Source: CAUPWF01 sp964369775 (GTDB lineage: Bacteria; Bacillota; Clostridia; Lachnospirales; Lachnospiraceae). From it: a stretch of DNA of 64,000 nt. The notes beneath the pieces were generated by a model, which was not told the DNA's origin, searched no databases, and saw nothing but the letters and a program-made list of their open reading frames with translations. Shown here one piece after another: positions 24,799 to 32,423 of this stretch; the first letter of the stretch is position 1, and each line of letters begins with the position of its first letter. Both the position numbers and the translations under genes were made by a program. The stretch is taken from NCBI GenBank assembly GCA_964369775.1, contig CAYJHQ010000002.1, positions 62,001-126,000 on the forward strand, read 5' to 3'.

Positions 24799-26151
24799 CT
24801 ACATTGTAGCGTCAATTGCTTGCTCTAATTCTTCCTTGCTTGGAATGATAGAAGAGAACTTTAATTGTCCATTGATATAGATTGCAGGAAGATTTTTAAC
24901 TCCAACTTTCATACATCTTGCAATGTTTTCTTTTTCTGTAAATTTGTACTCTACAACATCAATCTTATCGCCGTATGTGTCTTTTGCAACATTTGCAGCA
25001 CCCATCATGTAAGTACAAGCAGCACATGTAAGTGAATCTAATGTGAATACCTCTACCAACGGTTTTTCAAGTGAATCGTAGTCAGGAAGTACTACAGAAT
25101 CCACATCAAAAGTAGCACTTTCGTAGTTCTCTACGATTTTTCGTACTTCAGCTGTTTCTATAACTGCTTGAGCAACACCAATTGTATTTTCAACAGGGAC
25201 AGCATATGGCATATCACATCCTGGTGCAACGATAAAGTTTTTCTTGCTGTTTACACGATCGATCATGTCTACAACACATTTCATATTGTCTTGTTGTGTT
25301 CCGTGTAACATTACAGATGTAAGTGGAATGTTTCCACCTATAACTACATCATATTTATCACAGATTTCCTTTGCTACAACGATATCTACGTTTTCGTCTA
25401 CAGAAATCGAATGAGGTTTTGTTTGACACATTACATCGATGTTTCTTGTAGCATCGCCACAAACAAAGAAAGAAGAAAATGCTTTTGCATTAATGTGTTC
25501 AAATATTTCTGTATATGGTTTAGTTAAGAATTCTTCGAAGTGATCAGAAGAAATCTGAGATACAAGAGGATCAACTACTGCGATTATGTCCATACCAGCT
25601 TCAATCATCATATCGCTCATTTTATTAGCAACTTTAACACAAAATGCTAATAATTCATTTACATAATCTTCGTCATCATACATATCCATAAAGATGTCAT
25701 TTCCACGAAGGTGAGAAGCTAAAGTAAATGGTCCGGTAATAAGACCGTATAAAGCTGTTGTTTCACCAACTGCTTCTTTCATCCTTCTCATTGCAGAAAG
25801 AACAAGTGGCATACGTCCATCTGTCTCACTTGGGATAGAACACTCACAAGGAACAGTCATAGAATCTGCAAGAGGATGGCTTGCTACAGATGGAGGACCA
25901 TCATTTGCCCATACTAGATCACAGCCTAAGATTTCTGCTTCTAATTGTAAGTCAAATACAACTGGCTGTCCATCTGGTTTATATAATTTATTTACTTCTA
26001 AAAGAGCTTTCATCAATGATTCTTCATCAGTTAAAATCTCAGTTGCGTTTGCACCGATAAGTGCTCCTGCATGTACCCCTGCAAATGGAACCCAAGGTGC
26101 ACGTTCTGTTTCTTCGTTTCTTAGTGTTTTAAATAGTAATTCTTTAGACAT
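24799..26151 (-). CDS. MtaA/UroD-family corrinoid methyltransferase fused to a thioredoxin-like domain
   Basis: Residues 1-345 of this 450-residue protein are a uroporphyrinogen-decarboxylase-fold methyltransferase like MtaA/CmuA, which moves methyl groups between a corrinoid and a thiol or other acceptor. Residues about 366-450 are a thioredoxin-like domain with C376-A-A-C379 and the cis-Pro segment NLPAIYING. The zinc motif HxC of MtaA reads F229-V-C231, so the His ligand is absent, while the distal C312 (APGCDMP) is kept. It lies 41 bases after the corrinoid-protein gene. No MtaB-type substrate protein is present, so the methyl donor is unknown. Confidence 0.87.
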   Translation of the reverse strand: MSKELLFKTLRNEETERAPWVPFAGVHAGALIGANATEILTDEESLMKALLEVNKLYKPDGQPVVFDLQLEAEILGCDLVWANDGPPSVASHPLADSMTVPCECSIPSETDGRMPLVLSAMRRMKEAVGETTALYGLITGPFTLASHLRGNDIFMDMYDDEDYVNELLAFCVKVANKMSDMMIEAGMDIIAVVDPLVSQISSDHFEEFLTKPYTEIFEHINAKAFSSFFVCGDATRNIDVMCQTKPHSISVDENVDIVVAKEICDKYDVVIGGNIPLTSVMLHGTQQDNMKCVVDMIDRVNSKKNFIVAPGCDMPYAVPVENTIGVAQAVIETAEVRKIVENYESATFDVDSVVLPDYDSLEKPLVEVFTLDSLTCAACTYMMGAANVAKDTYGDKIDVVEYKFTEKENIARCMKVGVKNLPAIYINGQLKFSSIIPSKEELEQAIDATM

Positions 26152-26192
26152 GATAGTCTCCCTTCAATACAAATGGCATAATTATAAATAGA

Positions 26193-26834
26193 TTAAGCAA
26201 GTGCTTTACAAATTTCAACAGCTTTTTCAGCAGCTGAAGCAGCATCAGGAGTATAGCTATCTGCACCGATTTGATCACAGAAAGCTTGAGTGATTGGAGC
26301 TCCACCGATCATGATTTTTACTTTATCTCTGATTCCAGCTTTATCAGCTTCAGCAACAACATCTTCCATAACACCCATAGTTGTAGTAAGAAGTGCAGAG
26401 CAAGCAATGATTTGACAGTTTTCGTTCAAAGCAGTTTCGATGTATTTCTCTGGTGGAACATCAGTTCCGATATCGATAACTTCAAGTCCTTTTCCTTCCA
26501 TCATCATCTTAACAAGGTTTTTACCGATATCGTGTAAGTCTCCTTTTACAGTACCTAGACAAACGCGACCTCTTGATTCAGCTCCGGCCTCAGATAACAG
26601 TGGTTTAAGAAGTGCAGCACCCATGTTCATAGCACGTGCAGCAACTAATACTTCAGGAACGAATACTTGATTGTTTTTGAACTTTTCACCAATAATACCC
26701 ATACCAGTTAATAATCCATCATCAAGAATCTCTTGTGGGGACATCCCATCATCAATTGCTTGTTGAACTAATTCCTTTACAATTTTTGCTTTCCCTTTTT
26801 GCAGTTGTTCTGAAATTTCATTTAAAATACTCAT
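26193..26834 (-). CDS. Corrinoid-binding protein (MtaC/MttC type)
   Basis: This 213-residue methyl carrier has an N-terminal four-helix cap (residues 1-88) and a C-terminal B12-binding Rossmann domain with G98-D-L-H101-D-I-G (base-off/His-on cobalt ligand), SALLTTTM and IGGAPIT. GGAGGTCACAC precedes the ATG. It is the first gene of the minus-strand operon and should carry methyl-Co(III) between a donor and the MtaA-like enzyme. It depends on corrinoid made by the divergent operon. Confidence 0.95.
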   Translation of the reverse strand: MSILNEISEQLQKGKAKIVKELVQQAIDDGMSPQEILDDGLLTGMGIIGEKFKNNQVFVPEVLVAARAMNMGAALLKPLLSEAGAESRGRVCLGTVKGDLHDIGKNLVKMMMEGKGLEVIDIGTDVPPEKYIETALNENCQIIACSALLTTTMGVMEDVVAEADKAGIRDKVKIMIGGAPITQAFCDQIGADSYTPDAASAAEKAVEICKALA

Positions 26835-26884
26835 GTGTGACCTCCAAAGTTTTATTATTTGCCTATATCTTATTAGATTAGGAT

Positions 26885-26929
26885 AAAAAACTATTGTACT
26901 TTATAGTTAATTTTGGTAAATTCTTGTTG
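26885..26929 (+). repeat. 45-bp direct repeat, copy 1 (probable regulator site)
   Basis: This 45-base element shares 38 positions with copy 2 at 27032-27076, in the same orientation and 147 bases apart. It contains the dyad ACTAT-n8-ATAGT and then TTTTGGTAAA. It lies 51 bases upstream of the corrinoid-protein start codon, inside the 301-base divergent gap, which holds no gene. Confidence 0.75.
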
Positions 26930-27031
26930 CGTTTATGAGTATTTACAAAAAGATAGTAATATTTTCGTGGAATTTTAAAAAATTAGTAACTTACTTTTCT
27001 ATTATTTGAACATATCATAGTCAATTTAGAA

Positions 27032-27076
27032 AAAAAACTATTGTAAAACATAGTTATTTTTGGTAAAATCTTATTG
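27032..27076 (+). repeat. 45-bp direct repeat, copy 2 (probable regulator site)
   Basis: The second copy keeps the dyad ACTAT-n8-ATAGT and TTTTTGGTAAAATC and ends 59 bases before the ATG of the PocR/AraC-type gene. One copy per divergent gene is the pattern expected for an AraC-type activator site. Confidence 0.75.
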
Positions 27077-27135
27077 TGATTAGAACGGAAGATAAAAAAG
27101 TACCAAAAATAATAAGAAAATACAAAGGTGATTTC

Positions 27136-28407
27136 ATGGCGACTAATTTAAAAAACAATCTAGATGATTATTCACTTCTTAAAGATTGTGTGAATGCATT
27201 TCATAATACAACTAACTTACCTTGTACTATATCCACAGATAAAGGAGAAATTATAGAAGAGTACGGTTACGGATGTCAGAGCTGTTGCATTTGTGCACTG
27301 GCAAATGTTTCTAAAAACGAGTGTATCCGTTCCCATATTTTTGCGATGGCAGAGGCTTCTTTTCGTTTTGGAGGAAAGTATATCTATATTGGGCCTATGG
27401 GACTTACATACTTTGTATCTCCGATTATTGATGACGTAGTTAGCAAGGCAAAAGTTACAGTTGGGCCATTTCTAATGGTAGATCGAGACGATTATGTGGA
27501 GATAGACTTAAGAGAGCGGTTGCAATTAGAGGAAAGCCAGATAAAAAATATTGGTCAAATCTTGAGACATATTCCTGTTGTAGAGCCGGAAAAAGTGCAA
27601 CACTACTCAACACTGCTTTTTATGGCAGTAGGATTTTTAAATAATGTTACAGATTTTTATGAATTAATAGAAGACCAGAAAAAAGTATCAATGCAAGAGA
27701 AGATATCAGCTCATATAGAGAACTTAAAAAGCATGGAAGAGATTCCAGAGTATCCTTTTGAACTAGAGAATAAACTGCTCGACTGCGTATCCTCAGCTGA
27801 TAAAGAAGGAGCACAAAAGTATCTTAATGAAATATTTGGATATATATTTTTTTCTACAGGTGGAGCTCTTTTAGAGGCTAAGACTAGAGTATATGAGCTT
27901 TTGATTTTGATATCACGCACAGCCATTAAAGGTGGAGCGGATAGCAAGAAGTGTCTGATGTTAACCCATGATTATTTACAGATAATCCCTCAGATTAATT
28001 CTATGGACGAGCTCTGCGTGTGGTTATCAAAGATAGCAAATAAATTTATCGATAGTGTGTTTTTTTATTTGGATGCTAAGCATTTAAATGTAATTCAAAA
28101 GGCCATCAAGTATATCTACAACCACTATGAAGAGAAAATAACATTAGAGAGTATTTCAGCAATGGTATATCTGTCGCCTACATACTTTAGTAAGATATTC
28201 AAAGAAGAGATGAATACTACATTCATTACATTCTTAAATGAAGTTCGGATTGAACAGAGCAAGAGGCTTCTTCGAGATGAGAGAGTAAAGCTTATAGATA
28301 TTGCTAATATGGTAGGGTTTGAAGATCAGAGTTATTTCACAAAGGTATTTAAAAAGGTAATGAATATGACTCCTCTTCAGTATCGAAAAAAACATAGACA
28401 AAATTAG
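27136..28407 (+). CDS. PocR-domain AraC-family regulator of corrinoid genes
   Basis: This 423-residue regulator has an N-terminal PocR-type sensory domain (about residues 10-170, with the Cys-rich GCQSCCIC and YIGPMGLTYFVSPI), a helical linker and a C-terminal AraC double helix-turn-helix (about 320-420, LSPTYFSKIFKEEMN and IANMVGFEDQSYFTKVFKK). AAAGGTGAT precedes the ATG at 27136; an upstream in-frame GTG lies in the repeat. PocR of Salmonella senses propanediol and activates cob and pdu. Here the regulator sits between the corrinoid operon and the cobalamin operon, 18 bases before cobT, and probably controls both. Its ligand is unknown. Confidence 0.9.
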   Translation: MATNLKNNLDDYSLLKDCVNAFHNTTNLPCTISTDKGEIIEEYGYGCQSCCICALANVSKNECIRSHIFAMAEASFRFGGKYIYIGPMGLTYFVSPIIDDVVSKAKVTVGPFLMVDRDDYVEIDLRERLQLEESQIKNIGQILRHIPVVEPEKVQHYSTLLFMAVGFLNNVTDFYELIEDQKKVSMQEKISAHIENLKSMEEIPEYPFELENKLLDCVSSADKEGAQKYLNEIFGYIFFSTGGALLEAKTRVYELLILISRTAIKGGADSKKCLMLTHDYLQIIPQINSMDELCVWLSKIANKFIDSVFFYLDAKHLNVIQKAIKYIYNHYEEKITLESISAMVYLSPTYFSKIFKEEMNTTFITFLNEVRIEQSKRLLRDERVKLIDIANMVGFEDQSYFTKVFKKVMNMTPLQYRKKHRQN

Positions 28408-28425
28408 TAGAAAGAGGATGAATGG

Positions 28426-29523
28426 ATGCTAAATTATGAAGGTGTAATTGATGAAATTGAAAGAGTAGATCAAACAGACATACAAAGAGCAAAGTCCTAT
28501 TTAGATTCGTTGGCAAAACCTCCTGGAAGTCTTGGAAGATTAGAGGAAATTGCTGCAAAGATTTACGCTATATCAAAAGAAAAAAAACTAAGCATAGCTA
28601 AAAGATGTATGATTGTTTGTGCTGCAGATAATGGTGTGGTGGAAGAAGGAGTTTCTTGTACTCCGCAAAGTGTGACTTTGATGCAGACCATTAATATTGC
28701 AAGAGGAATTACTGGTGTAGGTGTGCTTGCGAGAGCTTATAAAAGTGATATATTAGTAGTAGATTTAGGTGTGAATGCTAAATTTAAGGAACCAGGTGTA
28801 TTAGATAAAAAGATTCGAATGTCAACAGAGAATTTTTATAAGAAACCAGCTATGAAAAGAGAAGAAGCAATAAAAGCAGTTAACATTGGAATTAAATTAG
28901 CTGTAGAAGCAAAAGAGAAAGGGTACCAGATCTTAGGAGTGGGGGAGATGGGAATTGGAAACACCACCACAAGCAGTGCAGTGCTTGCTGCGCTCTTAGG
29001 ATTTAAAAGTGAGCAAGTGGAACAAGTAGTAGGAAGAGGTGGCGGATTAGAAGATAGCGATTATCTTCACAAAATCAAAGTGATTCAGACAGCGATAGAG
29101 AAGCATCAGCCACTAAAAGAAGATCCTATTGATGTATTGTCAAAAGTAGGAGGACTTGATTTGGCAGGTATGACAGGTGTATTTTTAGGAGCAGCTTATG
29201 CAAAGATTCCAGTAGTGGTAGATGGATTTATTTCAGCGGTTGCAGCTCTTTGTGCAAAGAGGCTATGTAAGCAGTCATATGATTATATGATAGGTTCTCA
29301 TGAATCTTATGAAAAAGGGTATTGTTTAGCAATGGAAGAATTAGGTCTTTCTAGTTCTTTGAGCTTAGGGATGAGATTAGGCGAGGGGAGTGGTTGTCCT
29401 ATTATGTTTTCGGTAATAGATGGAGCATTGATGGTTTATAATGAAATGGCGACGTTTGAAGAAGCAAGTATTAATGATAGCTATTTAGATAAGATAAAAG
29501 AATTAGGTGAAAAGGCATTTTAG
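28426..29523 (+). CDS. cobT: Nicotinate-nucleotide--dimethylbenzimidazole phosphoribosyltransferase
   Basis: This 365-residue enzyme activates the lower-ligand base as alpha-ribazole 5'-phosphate. Motifs include DSLAKPPGSLGRLEEIA near the start, GEMGIGNTTTSSAVLAALLG, VGRGGG and the catalytic C-terminal Glu in RLGEGSGCPI. The length is typical. It is the first structural gene of the cobalamin operon. No dimethylbenzimidazole synthesis genes (bza) are in the window, so the base may be imported or different. Confidence 0.96.
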   Translation: MLNYEGVIDEIERVDQTDIQRAKSYLDSLAKPPGSLGRLEEIAAKIYAISKEKKLSIAKRCMIVCAADNGVVEEGVSCTPQSVTLMQTINIARGITGVGVLARAYKSDILVVDLGVNAKFKEPGVLDKKIRMSTENFYKKPAMKREEAIKAVNIGIKLAVEAKEKGYQILGVGEMGIGNTTTSSAVLAALLGFKSEQVEQVVGRGGGLEDSDYLHKIKVIQTAIEKHQPLKEDPIDVLSKVGGLDLAGMTGVFLGAAYAKIPVVVDGFISAVAALCAKRLCKQSYDYMIGSHESYEKGYCLAMEELGLSSSLSLGMRLGEGSGCPIMFSVIDGALMVYNEMATFEEASINDSYLDKIKELGEKAF

Positions 29524-29543
29524 ATAGGAGGTAGGTTAAAGAG

Positions 29544-30065
29544 ATGGAAGGTTACGTTCAAGTGTATACAGGAAATGGAAAAGGAAAGACTACCTGTATG
29601 TTAGGATTAGCTCTTCGGGCATCGGGAGCAGGTAAAAAAGTTTATATTGGACAGTTTTTAAAAGATGATGAGTACAGTGAAATCATAGCATTACGAACGT
29701 ATTTGCCGCAGATTACAGTAGAGCAGTTTGGTGCGGGAAAAGGATTTATTAAAAAGGGAAATGCTAGTGACGAAGATATTAAGTGTGCAAAAACAGGATA
29801 TGAAAAAGGATATGAAGCAGCTACAAGTGGGGAATACGACCTAGTGATTCTAGACGAGTTTAATGTTGCAATGTACTATGAACTAGTAACTAGTGATGAG
29901 GCATTTGCACTGATGGAAGAAAAAGCTTCCCACACAGAATTGATACTTACTGGAAGATATGCACAGGAAGAAGTGATGGAGAGAGCAGATCTTGTTACAG
30001 AGATGAAAGAAGTGAAGCATTATTACAAAGCAGGTGTGAATGCAAGGGTTGGTATTGAAAAATGA
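29544..30065 (+). CDS. cobO: Cob(I)yrinic acid a,c-diamide adenosyltransferase (CobA/CobO/BtuR type)
   Basis: This 173-residue ATP:corrinoid adenosyltransferase has the P-loop GNGKGKTT at residues 9-16, LALRASGAGKKVYIGQFLK and the Walker B LVILDEFNVAMYYEL. It adds the upper adenosyl ligand. AGGAGGT precedes the ATG, and it overlaps cobU by ATGA. Confidence 0.95.
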   Translation: MEGYVQVYTGNGKGKTTCMLGLALRASGAGKKVYIGQFLKDDEYSEIIALRTYLPQITVEQFGAGKGFIKKGNASDEDIKCAKTGYEKGYEAATSGEYDLVILDEFNVAMYYELVTSDEAFALMEEKASHTELILTGRYAQEEVMERADLVTEMKEVKHYYKAGVNARVGIEK

Positions 30066-30783
30066 GAATATTCATCCAAGGCGGCTCTAAAAATGGAAAA
30101 TCATCTTATGCAGAGAAATTAGCGAAAGCTCAAAGCGAAGGGAAATTATATTACATCGCAACAATGAACCCTGTAGACGAGGAAGACGAGGAAAGAATCA
30201 AAAACCATCAGAAGAGCAGAAGTGGAATGGGATTCGATACGATAGAGTGCGGAAAAGATGTGATAAATGTGCTACGAGATTATGATGTGAAAGGAAGCTT
30301 TTTACTTGATAGTACTACTGCACTTCTAGCAAACGAGATGTTTCAGGGAAGTGCATTTGTTGAAGATGCAGGAGAGACTGTAGCAAGGCAGATGAAGGAG
30401 TTGATTCAGACTTTGGAAAATATAGTGATTGTATCAGATGCTATTTATTCAGATGCAGCAGATTTTGATGNNNNNNNNNNNNNNNNNNNNNNNNNNNNNN
30501 NNNNNNNNNNNNNNNNNNNNNNNNNNNNNNNNNNNNNNNNNNNNNNNNNNNNNNNNNNNNNNNNNNNNNNGAAAATATAGTGATTGTATCAGATGCTATT
30601 TATTCAGATGCAGCAGATTTTGATGAGTATACGAAAGCTTATCAAAAGGGGTTGGCCTATGTGGATCGCTGTTGTGCTACAGCTTGTGACGTTGTGATAG
30701 AGTCTTGTTATCATCAGATGATTTTTCACAAAGGAAAGATTCCGCAATCCCTAAAAGAAAGAATACGAGGAGACGATAGATGA
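30062..30783 (+). CDS. cobU: Adenosylcobinamide kinase / guanylyltransferase, interrupted by an assembly gap
   Basis: This enzyme phosphorylates adenosylcobinamide and adds GMP from GTP. The P-loop GGSKNGKSSYAEKLA (residues 6-20) and IATMNPVDEEDEERIKNHQ are CobU-like. The coding sequence contains 100 N (30471-30570), and the 55 bases before the gap equal the 55 after it. Removing 155 bases (the gap and one copy) keeps the frame and gives 188 residues ending at 30783, a normal CobU length. The C-terminal VSDAIYSDAADFD segment replaces the usual NEVG-type motif, so it is a divergent member. Confidence 0.88.
30416..30470 (+). repeat. 55-base contig-end duplicate, copy 1
   Basis: It is identical to 30571-30625 across the N gap. 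The length and perfect identity suggest an unmerged contig overlap, not a biological repeat. Confidence 0.9.
30471..30570. other. Assembly gap (100 N)
   Basis: Exactly 100 N, the usual placeholder for a scaffold join of unknown size. The identical flanks indicate a true size of minus 55 bases. Confidence 0.97.
30571..30625 (+). repeat. 55-base contig-end duplicate, copy 2
   Basis: Second copy of the contig overlap, continuing directly into the rest of cobU. Confidence 0.9.
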
Positions 30784-31106
30784 AATTAATCATAGGTGGA
30801 GCATTTCAAGGGAAAACAAAATATGCTAGGGAAGCGTTTCCGGATATGGCGAAAATAGAAGCGTTTCATGAGTTGATAAAAGAACAGTTAGAAGAAGGGG
30901 TAGATGCGATACACCTACTTAAAAAAAATTTAGAAGATTATAAAAATAAAGTAGTAATCTGTGACGATATTTCCTGTGGAGTGGTTCCCATGGATCCAAA
31001 GCTTCGAAAATGGAGAGAAACAGTAGGACAAGCTTTAGTTATACTTGCAGGAGAAAGTGATGAAGTGATTCGTGTGTTTTGTGGAATTGGAACGAGGTTA
31101 AAATGA
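30780..31106 (+). CDS. Short CobU-like P-loop protein
   Basis: This 108-residue protein starts with the P-loop GGAFQGKTKYA and ends like the CobU C-terminus: DDISCGVVPMDPKLRKWRE (cf. NEVGxGIVPxxPxARxFRD) and VFCGIGTRLK. The middle of CobU, including the guanylylated-His region, is missing. It overlaps cobU and cobC by 4 bases each, so all three are co-translated. It may be an ATP-binding helper to the divergent full-length CobU or a stand-alone kinase; neither is proven. Confidence 0.75.
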   Translation: MKLIIGGAFQGKTKYAREAFPDMAKIEAFHELIKEQLEEGVDAIHLLKKNLEDYKNKVVICDDISCGVVPMDPKLRKWRETVGQALVILAGESDEVIRVFCGIGTRLK

Positions 31107-31699
31107 AAGTGAATTTAATCCGCCATGGAAAAACAATGGCAAATGTAAAGCGGTTGTATTGTGGGCAAACAGATGTACCTCTTTGCGAGGAAGGGATAGC
31201 AGAATTGCTAGAACTAAAAAAAGAGATTCTCTATCCCAGCGGAGAACAGCATTTTTTTAGCGGAATGAAGCGAACAGCAGAAACACTGAGAATTTTATAC
31301 GGAGTAGAGGGGAATGTTTTAGAATATTTAAAAGAGATTCATTTTGGTTCATTTGAAATGAAGAGTTATGAAGAACTAAAGTCTACATCCGCATTTCAAG
31401 AGTGGATTACAAACTTTGAAACACAGTCACCACCAGAGGGAGAGTCGAAGAAAATCTTTGAAGATAGAGTAATAAGAGGATACCAAGAATTGTTAGATGT
31501 TGTGAAAGAGTGTGGACAAAAAAACGTGGTCATAGTTTCACACGGAGGAGTGATTGCTACAATTATGGAACAAGAGTTTCCAAATCAGAAAAATTTTTAT
31601 GAATGGCAACCCAGTCATGGACGAGGATATCAAATTACATACGAAGGTGAGAAGAGAGATGAAGGGAATATTAGTCATAAGTTTTGGAACATCATTTGA
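31103..31699 (+). CDS. cobC: Alpha-ribazole phosphatase (histidine phosphatase family)
   Basis: This 198-residue phosphatase removes the 5'-phosphate of alpha-ribazole phosphate or adenosylcobalamin phosphate. It has the RHG motif LIRHGKTMAN (catalytic His), YCGQTDVPL and the second His in VVIVSHGGVI. The ATG at 31103 overlaps the previous gene by 4 bases. Its 3' end overlaps cbiK by 41 bases, an unusually long overlap. Confidence 0.92.
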   Translation: MKVNLIRHGKTMANVKRLYCGQTDVPLCEEGIAELLELKKEILYPSGEQHFFSGMKRTAETLRILYGVEGNVLEYLKEIHFGSFEMKSYEELKSTSAFQEWITNFETQSPPEGESKKIFEDRVIRGYQELLDVVKECGQKNVVIVSHGGVIATIMEQEFPNQKNFYEWQPSHGRGYQITYEGEKRDEGNISHKFWNII

Positions 31700-32423
31700 T
31701 GAGACTAGAGGAAAGAATATAGATGCACTGGTAAAACACATTGTTGAACAAGAGCCGGAATATAGAGTGTATCAAGCATTTACCAGTAATAAGATAAGAA
31801 AAAAGCTAGCAAGTAGAGGGATTGAAATTCCAGATACTACAAAAGCATTAGAAAAAATGAAGGCAGATGGAATCAAAGAGGTGTACATATTGCCGACTTT
31901 ATTATTGTACGGAGAAGAGTACGAAAAGGTGTGCAAGATGATAGAAGCAAAAAAGGAAGAATTTGACAGGGTTCAAGTTGCGGCGCCTCTGTTGAGGAAT
32001 GAAAAAGATTATGAAATTATATTAAATGCTATTTATAACGACATTAATGTAGATTCGGAAACTGCACTTGTACTAATGGGACATGGGACAGAACACTTTT
32101 TCAATGCAGTATATGCTGCTCTTAATTTTATAGCGAGAGAAAAAGAGTATCACAACTTATACATATGTACGGTAGAAGCTTATCCCACTTTTGAAGATGC
32201 TGTGAGTTGGGCAAAAAAAGCAGGATATAAAAAAGCAGTGCTTGCTCCACTTATGTTAGTTGCAGGAGATCACTCAGTTAATGATATGGCATCAGATGAA
32301 GAAGATAGCCTTTCTACAATGATGAAAGAGCAGGGATTAGAAGTTGCGTCCATTATCAAAGGGTTAGCAGAATATCCAAAGATTAAAGAATTATATGTAT
32401 CTCATCTTGAGGAAATTTTATGA
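31659..32423 (+). CDS. cbiK: Anaerobic sirohydrochlorin cobaltochelatase
   Basis: This 254-residue chelatase inserts Co(II) into sirohydrochlorin, the entry to the cobalt-early route. It starts KGILVISFGTSFDETR and has metal-site histidines in LVLMGHGTEH and VAGDHSVND. AAGGTGAGAAGAGAG precedes the ATG at 31659. Its N-terminus is encoded within the 3' end of cobC and it overlaps cbiD by 4 bases. Confidence 0.94.
   Translation: MKGILVISFGTSFDETRGKNIDALVKHIVEQEPEYRVYQAFTSNKIRKKLASRGIEIPDTTKALEKMKADGIKEVYILPTLLLYGEEYEKVCKMIEAKKEEFDRVQVAAPLLRNEKDYEIILNAIYNDINVDSETALVLMGHGTEHFFNAVYAALNFIAREKEYHNLYICTVEAYPTFEDAVSWAKKAGYKKAVLAPLMLVAGDHSVNDMASDEEDSLSTMMKEQGLEVASIIKGLAEYPKIKELYVSHLEEIL

Noticed and set aside
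26835..27135. Possible cobalamin riboswitch in the divergent region
   Set aside because: The region is too AT-rich, with no B12-box-like GCCACTG element or multi-helix leader visible; paired direct repeats explain it better.
30429..30623. Short open frames running through the N block
   Set aside because: They exist only because N codons are not stops; they disappear when the contig overlap is collapsed.
30416..30625. A biological tandem duplication in cobU
   Set aside because: The copies are perfectly identical, end exactly at an N block of standard length, and collapsing them restores the frame.
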